Source: Flavobacterium phycosphaerae
Lineage (GTDB): Bacteria; Bacteroidota; Bacteroidia; Flavobacteriales; Flavobacteriaceae
Length of the DNA stretch: 64,000 bases
Reading direction: 5' to 3'
NCBI RefSeq assembly: GCF_010119235.1
Contig: NZ_JAAATZ010000001.1
Location: 2,138,501-2,202,500, forward strand
The number at the start of each line of letters is the position of its first letter. The first letter of the stretch is position 1. A program made the position numbers and the translations under genes. The notes beneath the pieces were generated by a model. It did no database searches, was not told where the DNA came from, and worked only from the letters and a program-made list of their open reading frames with translations. This document shows positions 8,535 through 17,361 of the stretch, piece by piece.

Positions 8535-8662
8535 ATAACGTTTCGCGGCTTGGCGTCTGTGGCGGCAAGCCTAACGATTAATTGTAAAGATATGAAAATT
8601 TCCGGCTTTCGATTTTCCGGCTACGGAAAATCGGGTGCAGCCATAGCGCCAAACCGCTGTTA
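8535..8662 (-). repeat. attC-like site 12 (diverged type A)
   Basis: 128 bp. Keeps GTAAAGATATG and a longer central hairpin (GATTTTCCGGCTACGGAAAATC), but its arms have changed together (GGCTTGGCG / CGCCAAACCGC), preserving pairing. Confidence 0.9.
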
Positions 8663-8676
8663 TGGGCTGTGTTTAT

Positions 8677-9183
8677 TCAGTTCAACTTCTTTTTTGTCGT
8701 TGTTTTTTTTCTGACATCATAAACATTCCATTCTCCATTCATTTTTTCCTTATCATAATCTACAGAAATTCTAAAGATTTTGTTTTCAAAATATACTTTT
8801 CTGTATCTCCAATCATAAAGCGAACCGCTCGTTTCTCTCCACTCACTTATTATTTTTTCGTTATTTGAGTTTGTATTTATTTCTAAATCTTGCCACATTG
8901 GATAGTAGTTAGATGTAATAAAGAAAACTGTCCAAATACCATTCAAAAAATATAAAGCAAACACTAAAAATAATATTATTCGGGTTGTCAATTTTATTGC
9001 TTTTCCACTTAAAGCTTTTGATAATTTTATGAGTTTATAAAAAGTAAATAAAACGATAATAATAGCTATGATATTTGCAATTCTGTCGATGTTTATATCA
9101 AAAAATTCAAATGGAAAGCCAGTAAAGAGGGCAACAATTAAGATTAATATTGTGCTGTAAATTATTATTAGCTTCTGATTCAT
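8677..9183 (-). CDS. Cassette 12: membrane protein of unknown function
   Basis: 168 residues with three hydrophobic segments (about 5-22, 34-50 and 67-90) followed by a soluble C-terminal domain (WQDLEINTNSNNEKIISEWRETSGSLYDWRYRKVYFENKIFRI) and a very basic tail (KKTTTKKKLN). Likely inner membrane with the C-terminal part outside or inside undetermined. No family recognised. Intact; its cassette ends GTTATGGGCT / AGCCCATAAC pair perfectly over ten bases. Confidence 0.7.
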   Translation of the reverse strand: MNQKLIIIYSTILILIVALFTGFPFEFFDINIDRIANIIAIIIVLFTFYKLIKLSKALSGKAIKLTTRIILFLVFALYFLNGIWTVFFITSNYYPMWQDLEINTNSNNEKIISEWRETSGSLYDWRYRKVYFENKIFRISVDYDKEKMNGEWNVYDVRKKTTTKKKLN

Positions 9184-9214
9184 TTCTGTTTAGTTTGTGT
9201 GGGGACATAGCCCA

Positions 9215-9338
9215 TAACGTGCCGCGGCTTCACGCAGTGGCGGCGACGTTTATATTTAAGTCGAAAGATAATCAAAATTTCAATCTGCTGAGTATTTTCC
9301 GAGATAGAAAAACCAGCCATTGCGTGAAACCGCTGTTA
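9215..9338 (-). repeat. attC-like site 13 (type D)
   Basis: 124 bp. Arms GCCGCGGCTTCACGCAGTGG / CCATTGCGTGAAACCGC; centre unrelated to type A, but GAAAGATAAT keeps the TATCTTT motif on the cassette strand. Confidence 0.88.
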
Positions 9339-9361
9339 TAGGCAGTGCTTTCTAAATTCAA

Positions 9362-9784
9362 CTACATTGTTGAATATTTATTATTTAATTCTTTTCTATA
9401 AACTATAAAACCTATTATTGGTAAAATAAATGCCGCAATGTAAGTGAGATAAACAAATGGAAAAGGAACAAATTGATTTTCAAAAAAAACTTTGTCTTTA
9501 TCTTTTACATAATAAAACTTTGGCTTAATTATACCTTTTTCTACATCTGCATAGAATTCTTTTGATTTATTAACTTCAACGTTATATACTTTTCCATTAT
9601 AATTTATGTCTATGTGGCTAGACATTTTACTAGAATATGAGTGGCGTAGATTTACAATGCTGTAGTTTTCAATTGGCTTATTGTTTTTTTGAAATTCAGT
9701 ACTTTTCGAATATTGAATGTTTAAAAAGATTGCCAATGAAAGTAAAAGTGAAAAGCCAAGAATCAAAAATTGCTTAATAGACAT
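9362..9784 (-). CDS. Cassette 13: membrane protein with an extracytoplasmic beta domain
   Basis: 140 residues: N-terminal membrane segment (about 5-22, QFLILGFSLLLSLAIFLN), a soluble stretch (IDINYNGKVYNVEVNKSKEFYADVEKGIIKPKFYYVKD), and a second membrane segment (about 107-127, FPFVYLTYIAAFILPIIGFIVY). The two-helix frame around a small beta domain is similar in general plan to the cassette 8 product. No family assignment. Confidence 0.68.
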   Translation of the reverse strand: MSIKQFLILGFSLLLSLAIFLNIQYSKSTEFQKNNKPIENYSIVNLRHSYSSKMSSHIDINYNGKVYNVEVNKSKEFYADVEKGIIKPKFYYVKDKDKVFFENQFVPFPFVYLTYIAAFILPIIGFIVYRKELNNKYSTM

Positions 9785-9818
9785 AATCTCGAATTAAAAG
9801 TTGGTTTAGCATTGCCTA

Positions 9819-9942
9819 TAACGTACCGCGGCTTCGCGTCCGTAGCGGGAAGGTAAGCGGTTAGCTGTAAAGATATGTAAATTTTCTTTCGATTTTCCGT
9901 TTAAGGAAAATCGATTGCAGCTATTGCGCGAAACCGCTGTTA
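9819..9942 (-). repeat. attC-like site 14 (type A)
   Basis: 124 bp type A site; cassette side GTTATGTGTAGTGC pairs with GCATTACACATAAC at 10445-10458. Confidence 0.9.
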
Positions 9943-9952
9943 TGTGTAGTGC

Positions 9953-10432
9953 TTAGCATTTTTCAGTTAACTTTAGAGTATCAGTTAACTTTTCCATTCC
10001 TTCTTCTAGAGATTTTCTGTATAATACTGTTATTAGCAAATATCTAAGAAATAAAACAAATGCGAAAAACATTATCAGTGATACTACTGGATTTGATCTT
10101 CCTGGTAGAAAAATCAGTATTGAAAGCATTGCTATTGCCCAGAAAATAAATAAGTTTCTGAAAGTAGGATGAAACTTTTTAATAATTAAAATTTCTTTAC
10201 TTTCATTTAACAACTGTCCTTCAAAAATACAAAACATTGATGTTCGGTTTGATGATGAAATTATTTTAAAACTTCTTTCTTCCACACTTCCGATAAACTT
10301 TTTACTTGTGTTATAAGCAGTACTGCTCAAACTTCCATCAAGAGTATTTTCTTTTAGTATTTCTATTAATTGGTTAAAATCAAATTCTGATTTAAAATTT
10401 GAACTTTCTTTAGGGAATATTCTAGACTTCAT
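9953..10432 (-). CDS. Cassette 14: membrane protein of unknown function
   Basis: 159 residues. A soluble N-terminal half (FNQLIEILKENTLDGSLSSTAYNTSKKFIGSVEERSFKI) is followed by two closely spaced membrane helices (about 93-130, LFIFWAIAMLSILIFLPG and VVSLIMFFAFVLFLRYLLI) and a short amphipathic tail. Family not recognised. Intact; start 9953-10432 fits the cassette with about 25 nt of leader. Confidence 0.68.
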   Translation of the reverse strand: MKSRIFPKESSNFKSEFDFNQLIEILKENTLDGSLSSTAYNTSKKFIGSVEERSFKIISSSNRTSMFCIFEGQLLNESKEILIIKKFHPTFRNLFIFWAIAMLSILIFLPGRSNPVVSLIMFFAFVLFLRYLLITVLYRKSLEEGMEKLTDTLKLTEKC

Positions 10433-10454
10433 ATTGGTTTCTGGGCATTACACA

Positions 10455-10579
10455 TAACGTACCGCGGCTTCGCGTCCGTAGCGGGAAGGTAGGCGGTTAG
10501 CTGTAAAGATATGTAAATTTCCTTTTCGATTTTCCGTTTAAGGAAAATCGATTGCAGCTATTGCGCGAAACCGCTGTTA
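10455..10579 (-). repeat. attC-like site 15 (type A)
   Basis: 125 bp type A site with one extra T in CCTTTTCGATTTTCC. Confidence 0.9.
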
Positions 10580-10605
10580 TAGGATGGTTTAGCTTATGTT
10601 AAAGA

Positions 10606-11993
10606 CTAATTCTTAAGTATTTTTTTTACTATCATTCCTTTTGAATTTTTTACTTGAACAAAATAAATTCCACTTTTAAAATCGATAATTTGTAATTCCG
10701 TTTTATTTGTTTTCAACGACATACTTTGTATTAACTGCCCTTGTAAATTGAATATTTCTGCTGTTGTATCCTGATATTCTTCGGCGTATATAAACAGCCG
10801 ATCAGTACAGGGAACCGGGTAAACCGCAACTGTATTGTCCTCAGGATTTTCTGCTACGCCTAAAGATACACTGCAAATGTTTGGTATCTGGATAGGATTG
10901 ATTCTGGTGGTTATGGTGCCATCTCCAAGTTGCCCCGGGTCATTCAGGCCCACGCCCCAAACGGTGTTGTCGTTTTTCAGAAAAAGGCAATGGTATTCGC
11001 CTGAGGCTATCGCAACTATACCGGTCTGATTGGGTACCTGTACTGCCGTGATCTTGTTCACGGTGGTACCGTCACCAAGTTGCCCATTGCCATTATATCC
11101 TACTGCCCAGGCGGTCCCATCACTCTTAAGGAAAAGCGAGTGACTCCTTCCGGCTGCAACAGCGGTAATACCGGAAAGCCCTTGTACTTGTACCGGAGTA
11201 CTCTTATCAACGGTGGTGCCGTCACCCAGCCCGCCAAAATAATTGTAGCCTGTTGCCCAGGCAGTACCGTCATCCTTTACGAAAACAGAGTGCTCATTGC
11301 CCCGGCTATTCCAATTATTCCCGTGAGCCCCAAAACCTGTACCGGGGTAGATTTGGACACTACGGTCCCATCGCCAAGCGCTCCCGAATAATTTCCACCC
11401 GCGGTCCATACGGTACCGTCGTTCTTCAAAAAAAGCGAATGGTAAAATCCTGCCGCTATGGCTGTAATTCCGCTAAGCCCCACTACCTGCACCGGTGTAT
11501 TTTTTGACACGGTGGTACCGTCGCCCAGCTGTCCGGAAATATTGTACCCTGCAGCCCAGACAGTACCGTCGTTCTTGAGAAAAAGAGAATGATACCCGCC
11601 TCCGGCTATCGCTATGATTCCGCTAAGCACGGGAATTTGCACCGGGATGTTTTTATGCACATTGGTACCATCGCCAAGTTGCCCATAGCTATTATTACCG
11701 GTGACCCAAACAGTGCCATCATTCTTAAGGAAAATGGTATGGAAACCCATTCCTGAAACTTGGGTAATACCTGATACTCCCAGTACATCTACTGCAGTGG
11801 TTTGGTTAGTGGTAACCCCGGCGCCAAGCTGGCCGTAAGCATTACTCCCTACCGCTTTTACAGTGCCGGTTGAGCACAGGAACACGGAACGGTAGCCACT
11901 GGCAGCGATGGATTGCGCATTCATGGTATTATGAAACCCAACAAAACTTAAGAGTATAACAATTAAAGTCGATTTTATAATTATTTTTTTCAT
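10606..11993 (-). pseudogene. Cassette 15: secreted RCC1-repeat protein with Type IX sorting tail, frameshifted
   Basis: Two overlapping frames together make one protein of about 461 residues. The 5' frame (11993 to 11277) starts with a signal peptide (MKKIIIKSTLIVILLSFVGFHNTMNAQ) and carries RCC1-type repeats of about 50 residues (HSLFLKNDGTVWAAGY..GQLGDGTT). The 3' frame (to 10606) continues them and ends in a T9SS type A domain (VAVYPVPCTDRLFIYAE...GIYFVQVKNSKGMIVKKILKN). Adding one C to the CCCC run at 11300-11303 fuses the two exactly within a repeat (GNEHSVFVKDDG). It would fold as a secreted seven-bladed propeller delivered to the cell surface. It is GC-richer than the other cassettes, suggesting a different source. 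Confidence 0.8.
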
Positions 11994-12033
11994 TTGTTCC
12001 GTAATATTTTTGAGTATGTGTTAAACTATCCTA

Positions 12034-12160
12034 TAACGTTTCGCGGCTTCTCGTCTGTTGCGATTCCAGCGAACTGCGTACTTTCTGCTAAGATAAAAGT
12101 TTTTCGTGAAGAAAGAAGTTCAATTTAATAAAAACCAGCAATAGCGAGAAACCGCTGTTA
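12034..12160 (-). repeat. attC-like site 16 (type C)
   Basis: 127 bp, near copy of site 9 (GCTAAGATAAAAGTTTTTCG centre). Confidence 0.88.
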
Positions 12161-12171
12161 GTAGCCGTTTT

Positions 12172-12936
12172 TCATTCTGTGCCATCAATTGTCGGTTTAG
12201 GATTTACTTTAAACTTGTTTTTCTTAAAATTATATTTCACAGTTAAATAACCTCCCATTCTTCCTATATTATTCCATATACTTAATTCTTTGGTTTTAAC
12301 GTCTACTACTTCAACATTGTCATATATGATTGTTCTCACATTGCCTGTCTCGGTTTCGATACTTGAAAAATCTAAAATTTGAAAAATGGAATTGTCATTT
12401 TTTCTGATAATTTTTAGTCTATCCATTTTTGCCCTACTTTCTCCATTTACTTTTGAATAAATACCAATAAAATAATAATCAGGCAAAGAATTTAATTGTA
12501 TAATTTCAATATTCTCAAATTTATCTTCTTCAGAAGTATCAACGAGTTTTGAAAGAAAGTTTAAATGTAAAGGCAATATCTTTTTGGTACTTAGATTTGT
12601 CCAAGTTCCATTCAAAGTGTTTTCAGAAAAGTAAAATTCAAAAGCAGCAGTATTTTTATTATTTATGACTTCATATATACATGCTTTGTTGGTTTTAAAA
12701 TCTATTTTACCTTCAAGTTTTATTGGATTGTTGTGTTTGTCGTATTTATATATTCCATTGATATTAAAATCTTTTTTTCCTTTTTCTCCAAAATAATCTT
12801 CTGTGATTTGAATAGAGAAGGATATTGGATATTTGTCAATTGTACCTTCATAATTATAACATTTATACCATCCAGCATAAGTATTTGTCATGCTGAAAAT
12901 CAATAGAAGTAGTATTTTCAATGTTGTATTTTTCAT
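12172..12936 (-). CDS. Cassette 16: secreted protein of unknown function
   Basis: 254 residues with a signal peptide (MKNTTLKILLLLIFSMTNTYA). The first half reads as a small beta domain (YEGTIDKYPISFSIQITED...IKLEGKIDF...LNGTWTNLSTKKILPLHL), the sort found in Bacteroidota proteins that describe 'energy/extract' of a compound; the second half has alternating Asp/Asn and aromatic residues. Family not recognised. Periplasmic or surface location is expected. Confidence 0.7.
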   Translation of the reverse strand: MKNTTLKILLLLIFSMTNTYAGWYKCYNYEGTIDKYPISFSIQITEDYFGEKGKKDFNINGIYKYDKHNNPIKLEGKIDFKTNKACIYEVINNKNTAAFEFYFSENTLNGTWTNLSTKKILPLHLNFLSKLVDTSEEDKFENIEIIQLNSLPDYYFIGIYSKVNGESRAKMDRLKIIRKNDNSIFQILDFSSIETETGNVRTIIYDNVEVVDVKTKELSIWNNIGRMGGYLTVKYNFKKNKFKVNPKPTIDGTE

Positions 12937-12959
12937 TATACGTGTTCTAAAATGGCTAC

Positions 12960-13083
12960 TAACGTACCGCGGCTTCGCGTCCGTAGCGGGAAGGTAAGCG
13001 GTTAGTTGTAAAGATATGTAAATTTCCTTTCGATTTTCCGCTTAAGGAAAATCGATTGCAGCTATTGCGCGAAACCGCTGTTA
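12960..13083 (-). repeat. attC-like site 17 (type A, duplicate of site 4)
   Basis: 124 bp. No base difference from site 4 found by eye, including the rare CCGCTTAAGG loop. Confidence 0.92.
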
Positions 13084-13098
13084 CCGGCTGCCAATTGC

Positions 13099-13776
13099 TT
13101 AATTGTTTTTAATTTCTTCGTTTTGTTTATTCTCTGTAACAAACCATGACGCAACATATGCTGTGAATGTACCGAATAAACCAACTCCAGCTGTCATTAA
13201 AATGGCTGCAATTACTCTGCCTTCTGTTGTGACTGGAAATTTATCTCCATAGCCAACAGTTGTAATCGTCACGTAAGCCCACCAAATAGCATCTTCTGCA
13301 GTTTTAATATTGCTATTTGGGTCGTTTTCAACTTGAAGAATAGCGATTGCAGAAAATATCACCAATAGTACTGCTATAATAGAAATTGAAGTAAAAGCAC
13401 CTTTTGCTTTGTTTGCAAAAATATGATCTACTACATTTTTTGTAGTTCTAAATGCTCTAACAATTCTCAGTAAACGAATAAGTCTCAATATTCTTCCGGC
13501 ACGTAAATACTCAATCATTGGAATACAGGAAACTAAATCAATCCAACCCCAACGCATAAATTTAATCTTGTTTTTAGCTTGTTTAAAACGGATACAAAAT
13601 TCAATGAAGAAAAAAGCGCAAATTCCATTATCGATATAATTCAGTAGGAGAGAAGTCTCTTTAGGAAGAACATAAACAGAATCTACAATTAATGCTCCCA
13701 AAACATATATTGAAAGTATTAAAACAATTAAATTTAATAGGCTAAGCTTATCTGATTTATCTTCGGTTTTACTCAT
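13099..13776 (-). CDS. Cassette 17: voltage-gated-type potassium channel (copy 2)
   Basis: Encodes the same 225 residues as 2768-3445, with the S4 arginine ladder and the TVGYGD filter. The DNA of the whole unit 12963-13807, including 30 bp upstream of the start and site 17, matches 2632-3476 with no difference seen, whereas sequences beyond both ends are unrelated. Copying must be recent or recurrent, since even silent positions have not drifted. Two intact copies about 10 kb apart can also recombine with each other and delete the cassettes between them. Confidence 0.93.
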   Translation of the reverse strand: MSKTEDKSDKLSLLNLIVLILSIYVLGALIVDSVYVLPKETSLLLNYIDNGICAFFFIEFCIRFKQAKNKIKFMRWGWIDLVSCIPMIEYLRAGRILRLIRLLRIVRAFRTTKNVVDHIFANKAKGAFTSISIIAVLLVIFSAIAILQVENDPNSNIKTAEDAIWWAYVTITTVGYGDKFPVTTEGRVIAAILMTAGVGLFGTFTAYVASWFVTENKQNEEIKNN

Positions 13777-13804
13777 TTATTGATTCGTGATTATTGGTTG
13801 CCGG

Positions 13805-13929
13805 TAACGTTCCGCGGCTTTGCGCAGTAGCGGCAAGTTAAGAAAAAATAGTATGCGGAAGACAAGGTTTCAGGAATCCGTTAGGATTCCGGCGTAATGC
13901 TGACCAGCTATTGCGCGAAACCGCTGTTA
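13805..13929 (-). repeat. attC-like site 18 (type E)
   Basis: 125 bp. Arms GCGGCTTTGCGCAGTAGCGG / AGCTATTGCGCGAAACCGC; central hairpin GGAATCCGTTAGGATTCC. It has no clear TATCTTT motif. Confidence 0.88.
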
Positions 13930-13943
13930 TAAGCAGCCTTTTT

Positions 13944-14579
13944 TTAAAGTTCTAAATATCCAGATTTAAAATATATTCTCATGTTATTTCTGTACTTCTT
14001 TTTTGGAGGTGTTTCTCCCTCTATGTAACCACCACTAACAGAGTAATAATTATCACTTTTAAACTCTACATAACCGTAAATTATCTGTTTTTTTTGTTTG
14101 TCTGGGATTTCAGATAATATAATTTTTGTTTCAGTACACGGAACTTCTAATCGATCGATTAAACTATCTTTTTCATTGTATGCATAAGTTGGAAAATCGT
14201 CTGAACTCAGCATATGATAAACTTTAGCTTCGTTATTTGTAAAACTTATATGAAATCCATTTCCACCAAAAATGCCAAATGCTCCATCTATTCCTAACTT
14301 TCCATTTCTCCAGTAATAAAATGACTTAAATATTAACTTTTTATCGATATCGTTATTACTAAAACTTAAAGTGTCATTTTCAAAGAATTCGCCTAAAAGT
14401 GGATTTTCATAAATTTGAATTATTGAATTCATTTCTCCATATTCTTTTGATTCCTTAATGTGATCTTTTACTTGCTGTTCAATTTTTGGATCAATAGTTA
14501 AACCGTCAATCTCTATTTGATCTTTTTTCTGTGAAAAAGTTGTCCAGCTTAATAAGAGAATAAATAGATATTTTATCAT
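13944..14579 (-). CDS. Cassette 18: secreted protein of unknown function
   Basis: 211 residues. Short signal peptide (MIKYLFILLLSWTTFSQ) then a charged region (KKDQIEIDGLTIDPKIEQQVKDHIKE) and a beta-rich part with GAFGIFGGNGFHISFTNNEAKVYHMLSSDDFPTYAYNEKD. The ending (KKYRNNMRIYFKSGYLEL) is compact. No family recognised. Probably periplasmic. Confidence 0.7.
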   Translation of the reverse strand: MIKYLFILLLSWTTFSQKKDQIEIDGLTIDPKIEQQVKDHIKESKEYGEMNSIIQIYENPLLGEFFENDTLSFSNNDIDKKLIFKSFYYWRNGKLGIDGAFGIFGGNGFHISFTNNEAKVYHMLSSDDFPTYAYNEKDSLIDRLEVPCTETKIILSEIPDKQKKQIIYGYVEFKSDNYYSVSGGYIEGETPPKKKYRNNMRIYFKSGYLEL

Positions 14580-14603
14580 TGCAGGGTTTTAAAAGGTTGC
14601 TTA

Positions 14604-14728
14604 TAACGTACCGCGGCTTCGCGTCCGTAGCGGGAAGGTTAAGCGGTTAGCTGTAAAGATATGTAAATTTCCTTTCGATTTTCCGTTTAAGGAAAATCGA
14701 TTGCAGCTATTGCGCGAAACCGCTGTTA
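14604..14728 (-). repeat. attC-like site 19 (type A)
   Basis: 125 bp type A site (GGTTAAGCGG variant). Confidence 0.9.
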
Positions 14729-14739
14729 CAAGCAGTATT

Positions 14740-15339
14740 TTAGAATTCTTCGTTTAAATATTTTTCAATTTCACTTTCATCTTTTAAATCTATTACGACT
14801 GTTAAATCCCAATCGTTTAATATTAAATCCATTTCATTACCGATTTTAAACAGTATACTTTTCAGCTTGCTTTTAGTTTCATCATTTTCATGAAATCTAA
14901 ATCCATCAACCCAAAAATCATGAACAAAATTGTCCTCTAAAGAAACAAATATTTCTGCTCCGTCAAAAATATAAGCGAAAGTGTTTTCACACTTCCATTT
15001 TGCGGAACCATAACCCTCATAAACTTCCGATACCTTTTCAAGCCCGAGTGATAACAGAATTCTATCAAGCTCTTCAAAATCTATTTTTTTGTCAGCAATT
15101 GTTTTTGGACTTTCATCTCGCACATAAATATCTTTGAATCCATGACCATCAAAATTTTCTACAGCAAAATTTTCAATTTTCTCATTTTCGCTTTCAAGAT
15201 ATTCTTTATTTTCACGAGGCAGAAACTCAACTTGGTTAAAAGTGTCTTCGTGAAAATAAATTCCAGTTTCATTTTCTTCGATTACGTTCTCTTGTATCTT
15301 TTCTACTTTTTTTCTTCTAAATATGTCGAATATGCCCAT
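14740..15339 (-). CDS. Cassette 19: acidic cytoplasmic protein of unknown function
   Basis: I choose the start at 15339 (MGIFDIFRRKKVEKIQENVIE), giving 199 residues. The frame is open further upstream to 15465, but that part lies in recombination site 20 and would not be translated. Strongly acidic, no signal or membrane segment. Contains GHGFKDIYVRDESPKTIADKKIDFEELDRILLSLGLEKVSEVYEGYGSAKWKCENTFAYIFDGAEIFVSLE, which looks like a small alpha/beta domain. The MGIFDIFRRKK opening is shared by many Bacteroidota cytosolic proteins of unknown role. Confidence 0.65.
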   Translation of the reverse strand: MGIFDIFRRKKVEKIQENVIEENETGIYFHEDTFNQVEFLPRENKEYLESENEKIENFAVENFDGHGFKDIYVRDESPKTIADKKIDFEELDRILLSLGLEKVSEVYEGYGSAKWKCENTFAYIFDGAEIFVSLEDNFVHDFWVDGFRFHENDETKSKLKSILFKIGNEMDLILNDWDLTVVIDLKDESEIEKYLNEEF

Positions 15340-15358
15340 CGTGTGTGAATATTGCTTG

Positions 15359-15484
15359 TAACGTTTCGCCGCTTTGCGTCTGTTGCGAGCTTCGGAACCG
15401 CGTATTTTCTGCCAAGATACAACTTCTTGCGAAAGATAAACGTCAATTTTGCACTTTTCTCGCAATAGCGCAAAACGGCTGTTA
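15359..15484 (-). repeat. attC-like site 20 (own type)
   Basis: 126 bp. Arms CGCCGCTTTGCG / GCGCAAAACGGC have co-varied away from the usual CCGCGG; the stop codon of cassette 20 is in its GTTA. Confidence 0.86.
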
Positions 15485-16198
15485 GTGGCTGGTTATTTTT
15501 TCAAGTTCAATTTTCGGTTCTCCTAAAATGTACATTTCATATTCGTCTCTTTTGCTTGAGTATTTAGTCAAAATTAAATTGTCATTTTTCTTTTCATATT
15601 TCCACATTCCATTTTCAGTTTCGATTATTCTATCATCAAAATAAGTATTTGTTCCTAATCTTGGTTTAATTATAAAATTATGGAAATATTTTAGGTTGTC
15701 AACTTTTCCGTTTTCTTTGAAATCGATAATTTTTCCATCAAATTTATATTTTCCAACAATCATTATTTTGTTAAGTGTTTTGGATAATTGATTACTATTT
15801 ATTCCTTTTTCATCAATAACTTTTTCAATATTTGGAATTTTTTGATATTCAATTTGTTCAGTTTTGTTGTCAATTCGAGTTTCAACGTAGATAACGTTAT
15901 TATCATTTCCTTTTCTAAATATTTTAATATTATTTTCTGCTAAAATTGTATCCTTTGTTCTATTCAACTTGTAATTGTAATCGTTTCCCCAAGTTTGAAC
16001 AGTTCCGAATATTTTTATTTTATTATTTTTAATTTGCAATAAAAAAGTTTCTACATAATCAGAGTTTGTATTTTTTGATTCAAAATATTTAGTCATTCCG
16101 TAGATTCCATTAAGACTAATTTCAGAATCTTTTTTTTTGGTACAATTACACATAATCATAGTGATTATTGTGAGAAAAAAAATCTTAAATTTTGTCAT
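15482..16198 (-). CDS. Cassette 20: lipoprotein of unknown function
   Basis: 238 residues. Lipoprotein signal MTKFKIFFLTIITMIMCNCTKKKD (two candidate lipobox cysteines), then an extracytoplasmic domain (ISLNGIYGMTKYFESKN...VETFLLQIKNNKIKIFGTVQTWGNDYNYKLNR). The stop (AGC CAC TAA) is supplied by site 20. An IS30-type element begins only 17 bp upstream of the start codon, which separates the gene from its cassette junction and probably from its usual promoter. Confidence 0.72.
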   Translation of the reverse strand: MTKFKIFFLTIITMIMCNCTKKKDSEISLNGIYGMTKYFESKNTNSDYVETFLLQIKNNKIKIFGTVQTWGNDYNYKLNRTKDTILAENNIKIFRKGNDNNVIYVETRIDNKTEQIEYQKIPNIEKVIDEKGINSNQLSKTLNKIMIVGKYKFDGKIIDFKENGKVDNLKYFHNFIIKPRLGTNTYFDDRIIETENGMWKYEKKNDNLILTKYSSKRDEYEMYILGEPKIELEKITSH

Positions 16199-16215
16199 TT
16201 ATGTACGATTGGTGG

Positions 16216-17335
16216 ATTCAAGACCTTAATGCAACATCAGGTCATTTTGGTTATGTTCAAAGTTATTAATTTAGTTTATAATTCTGATATTTTATTTTGC
16301 TTATTTCAATTTCCATCATATAGTTTGGAGTTTTATAATTAAGCACTTTTCTAGGTCTGTTATTAAGCTTTTCCTGCACGTTTTTGAGTTGTTGTTCAGT
16401 TATGTTGTTAAAGTCTGTTTTCTTTGGGAAATAGCGTCTAATAAGCCCGTTAGTATTTTCGTTGGTTCCTCTTTCCCAGGGCGAGTAAGGATGTGCAAAA
16501 TAGATATCCATTCCGGTTTGTGATGTGAGCCATTTATGATTTGCCATTTCCATTCCGTTGTCATAGGTCATTGATTTTCTAATCTCGGGGTTTAAGCTGT
16601 TTAAATGTACAGCCATTTGTTGCGTTACAGTTTCTGATTTTCTGTCTTTTAGATACAGAATAAGTGTATATCTGGTTTTTCTTTCCACAACAGTTGCAAT
16701 GGCACTTTTTTGTCCAAGTCCAACAATTGTATCACCTTCCCAGTGGCCAATCTCGATTCTATTTTCTACGTGTAATGGTCTTTGTTCAATTGAAACAGCA
16801 TCATGAATTCGAACTCTTTTAGTTCCGTACTTTCTGTGCTTTCTTCTTTTAGAATGATTGTAGGGTAGAAGTGCTATTAATTTTCTTCCTAACCTTGATT
16901 GACGATGTCTGTAAATGTGTTGATAAATAGCTTCGTGTGATATTGACATTACAGGATCATTAGGATAAATATCTTTAATACTTCCGGCAATCTGTTCGGG
17001 CGAGAAGTCACTTAATAATCCTTTATAAACAAATACTTTTAGTTTAAAATGCGTGTTTATTTTATCCAGATTTCTTTTGTTGAGATAGTCTTCTTTTGCG
17101 CAAAACTGAGCTAGCTCTGCATTGTATTTATCAGTTGGTTTGATTACCCATTTTTTGATTTCTCTGTGAATAGAAGATCTGTCTCTTGAGAGTCGTTTAG
17201 CGATGTATGATATTGATTTGTTTTCCTGTAGTAATGTCTGAATAACGACACGTTCAGCAAGGGTTAAGCGATTACGTTTTGCTTTCATATACAACAAATT
17301 TAAAAAATTAAAAGTGTTGCATTAAGTTATTGAAT
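16216..17335 (-). mobile_element. IS30-family insertion sequence inside cassette 20
   Basis: About 1.12 kb bounded by inverted repeats at 16216-16236 and 17315-17335, which agree at 19 of 21 positions and share CTTAATGCAACA. It contains one transposase gene. No clear short target duplication is visible next to the repeats (GG on the left, TT on the right), so the exact ends may be off by a few bases. The cassette borders (GTTAGTGGC / GCCACTAAC) remain intact outside it. Confidence 0.85.
16266..17297 (-). CDS. IS30-family transposase
   Basis: 343 residues. N-terminal helix-turn-helix (LTLAERVVIQTLLQENKSISYIAKRLSRDRSSIHREI, about residues 11-47), then a DDE integrase core with the expected motifs: GHWEGDTIVG (first Asp), MTYDNGMEM (second Asp) and WERGTNENTNGLIRRYFPK (Glu), ending in NNRPRKVLNYKTPNYMM. 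Complete for the family, so the element is probably active. Confidence 0.95.
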   Translation of the reverse strand: MLYMKAKRNRLTLAERVVIQTLLQENKSISYIAKRLSRDRSSIHREIKKWVIKPTDKYNAELAQFCAKEDYLNKRNLDKINTHFKLKVFVYKGLLSDFSPEQIAGSIKDIYPNDPVMSISHEAIYQHIYRHRQSRLGRKLIALLPYNHSKRRKHRKYGTKRVRIHDAVSIEQRPLHVENRIEIGHWEGDTIVGLGQKSAIATVVERKTRYTLILYLKDRKSETVTQQMAVHLNSLNPEIRKSMTYDNGMEMANHKWLTSQTGMDIYFAHPYSPWERGTNENTNGLIRRYFPKKTDFNNITEQQLKNVQEKLNNRPRKVLNYKTPNYMMEIEISKIKYQNYKLN

Positions 17336-17361
17336 TTACGATTTTCAGGTTAACTTGCCAC

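Noticed and set aside
15340..15465. Upstream extension of the cassette 19 protein
   Set aside because: This part lies in recombination site 20, and a normal start is present at 15339.
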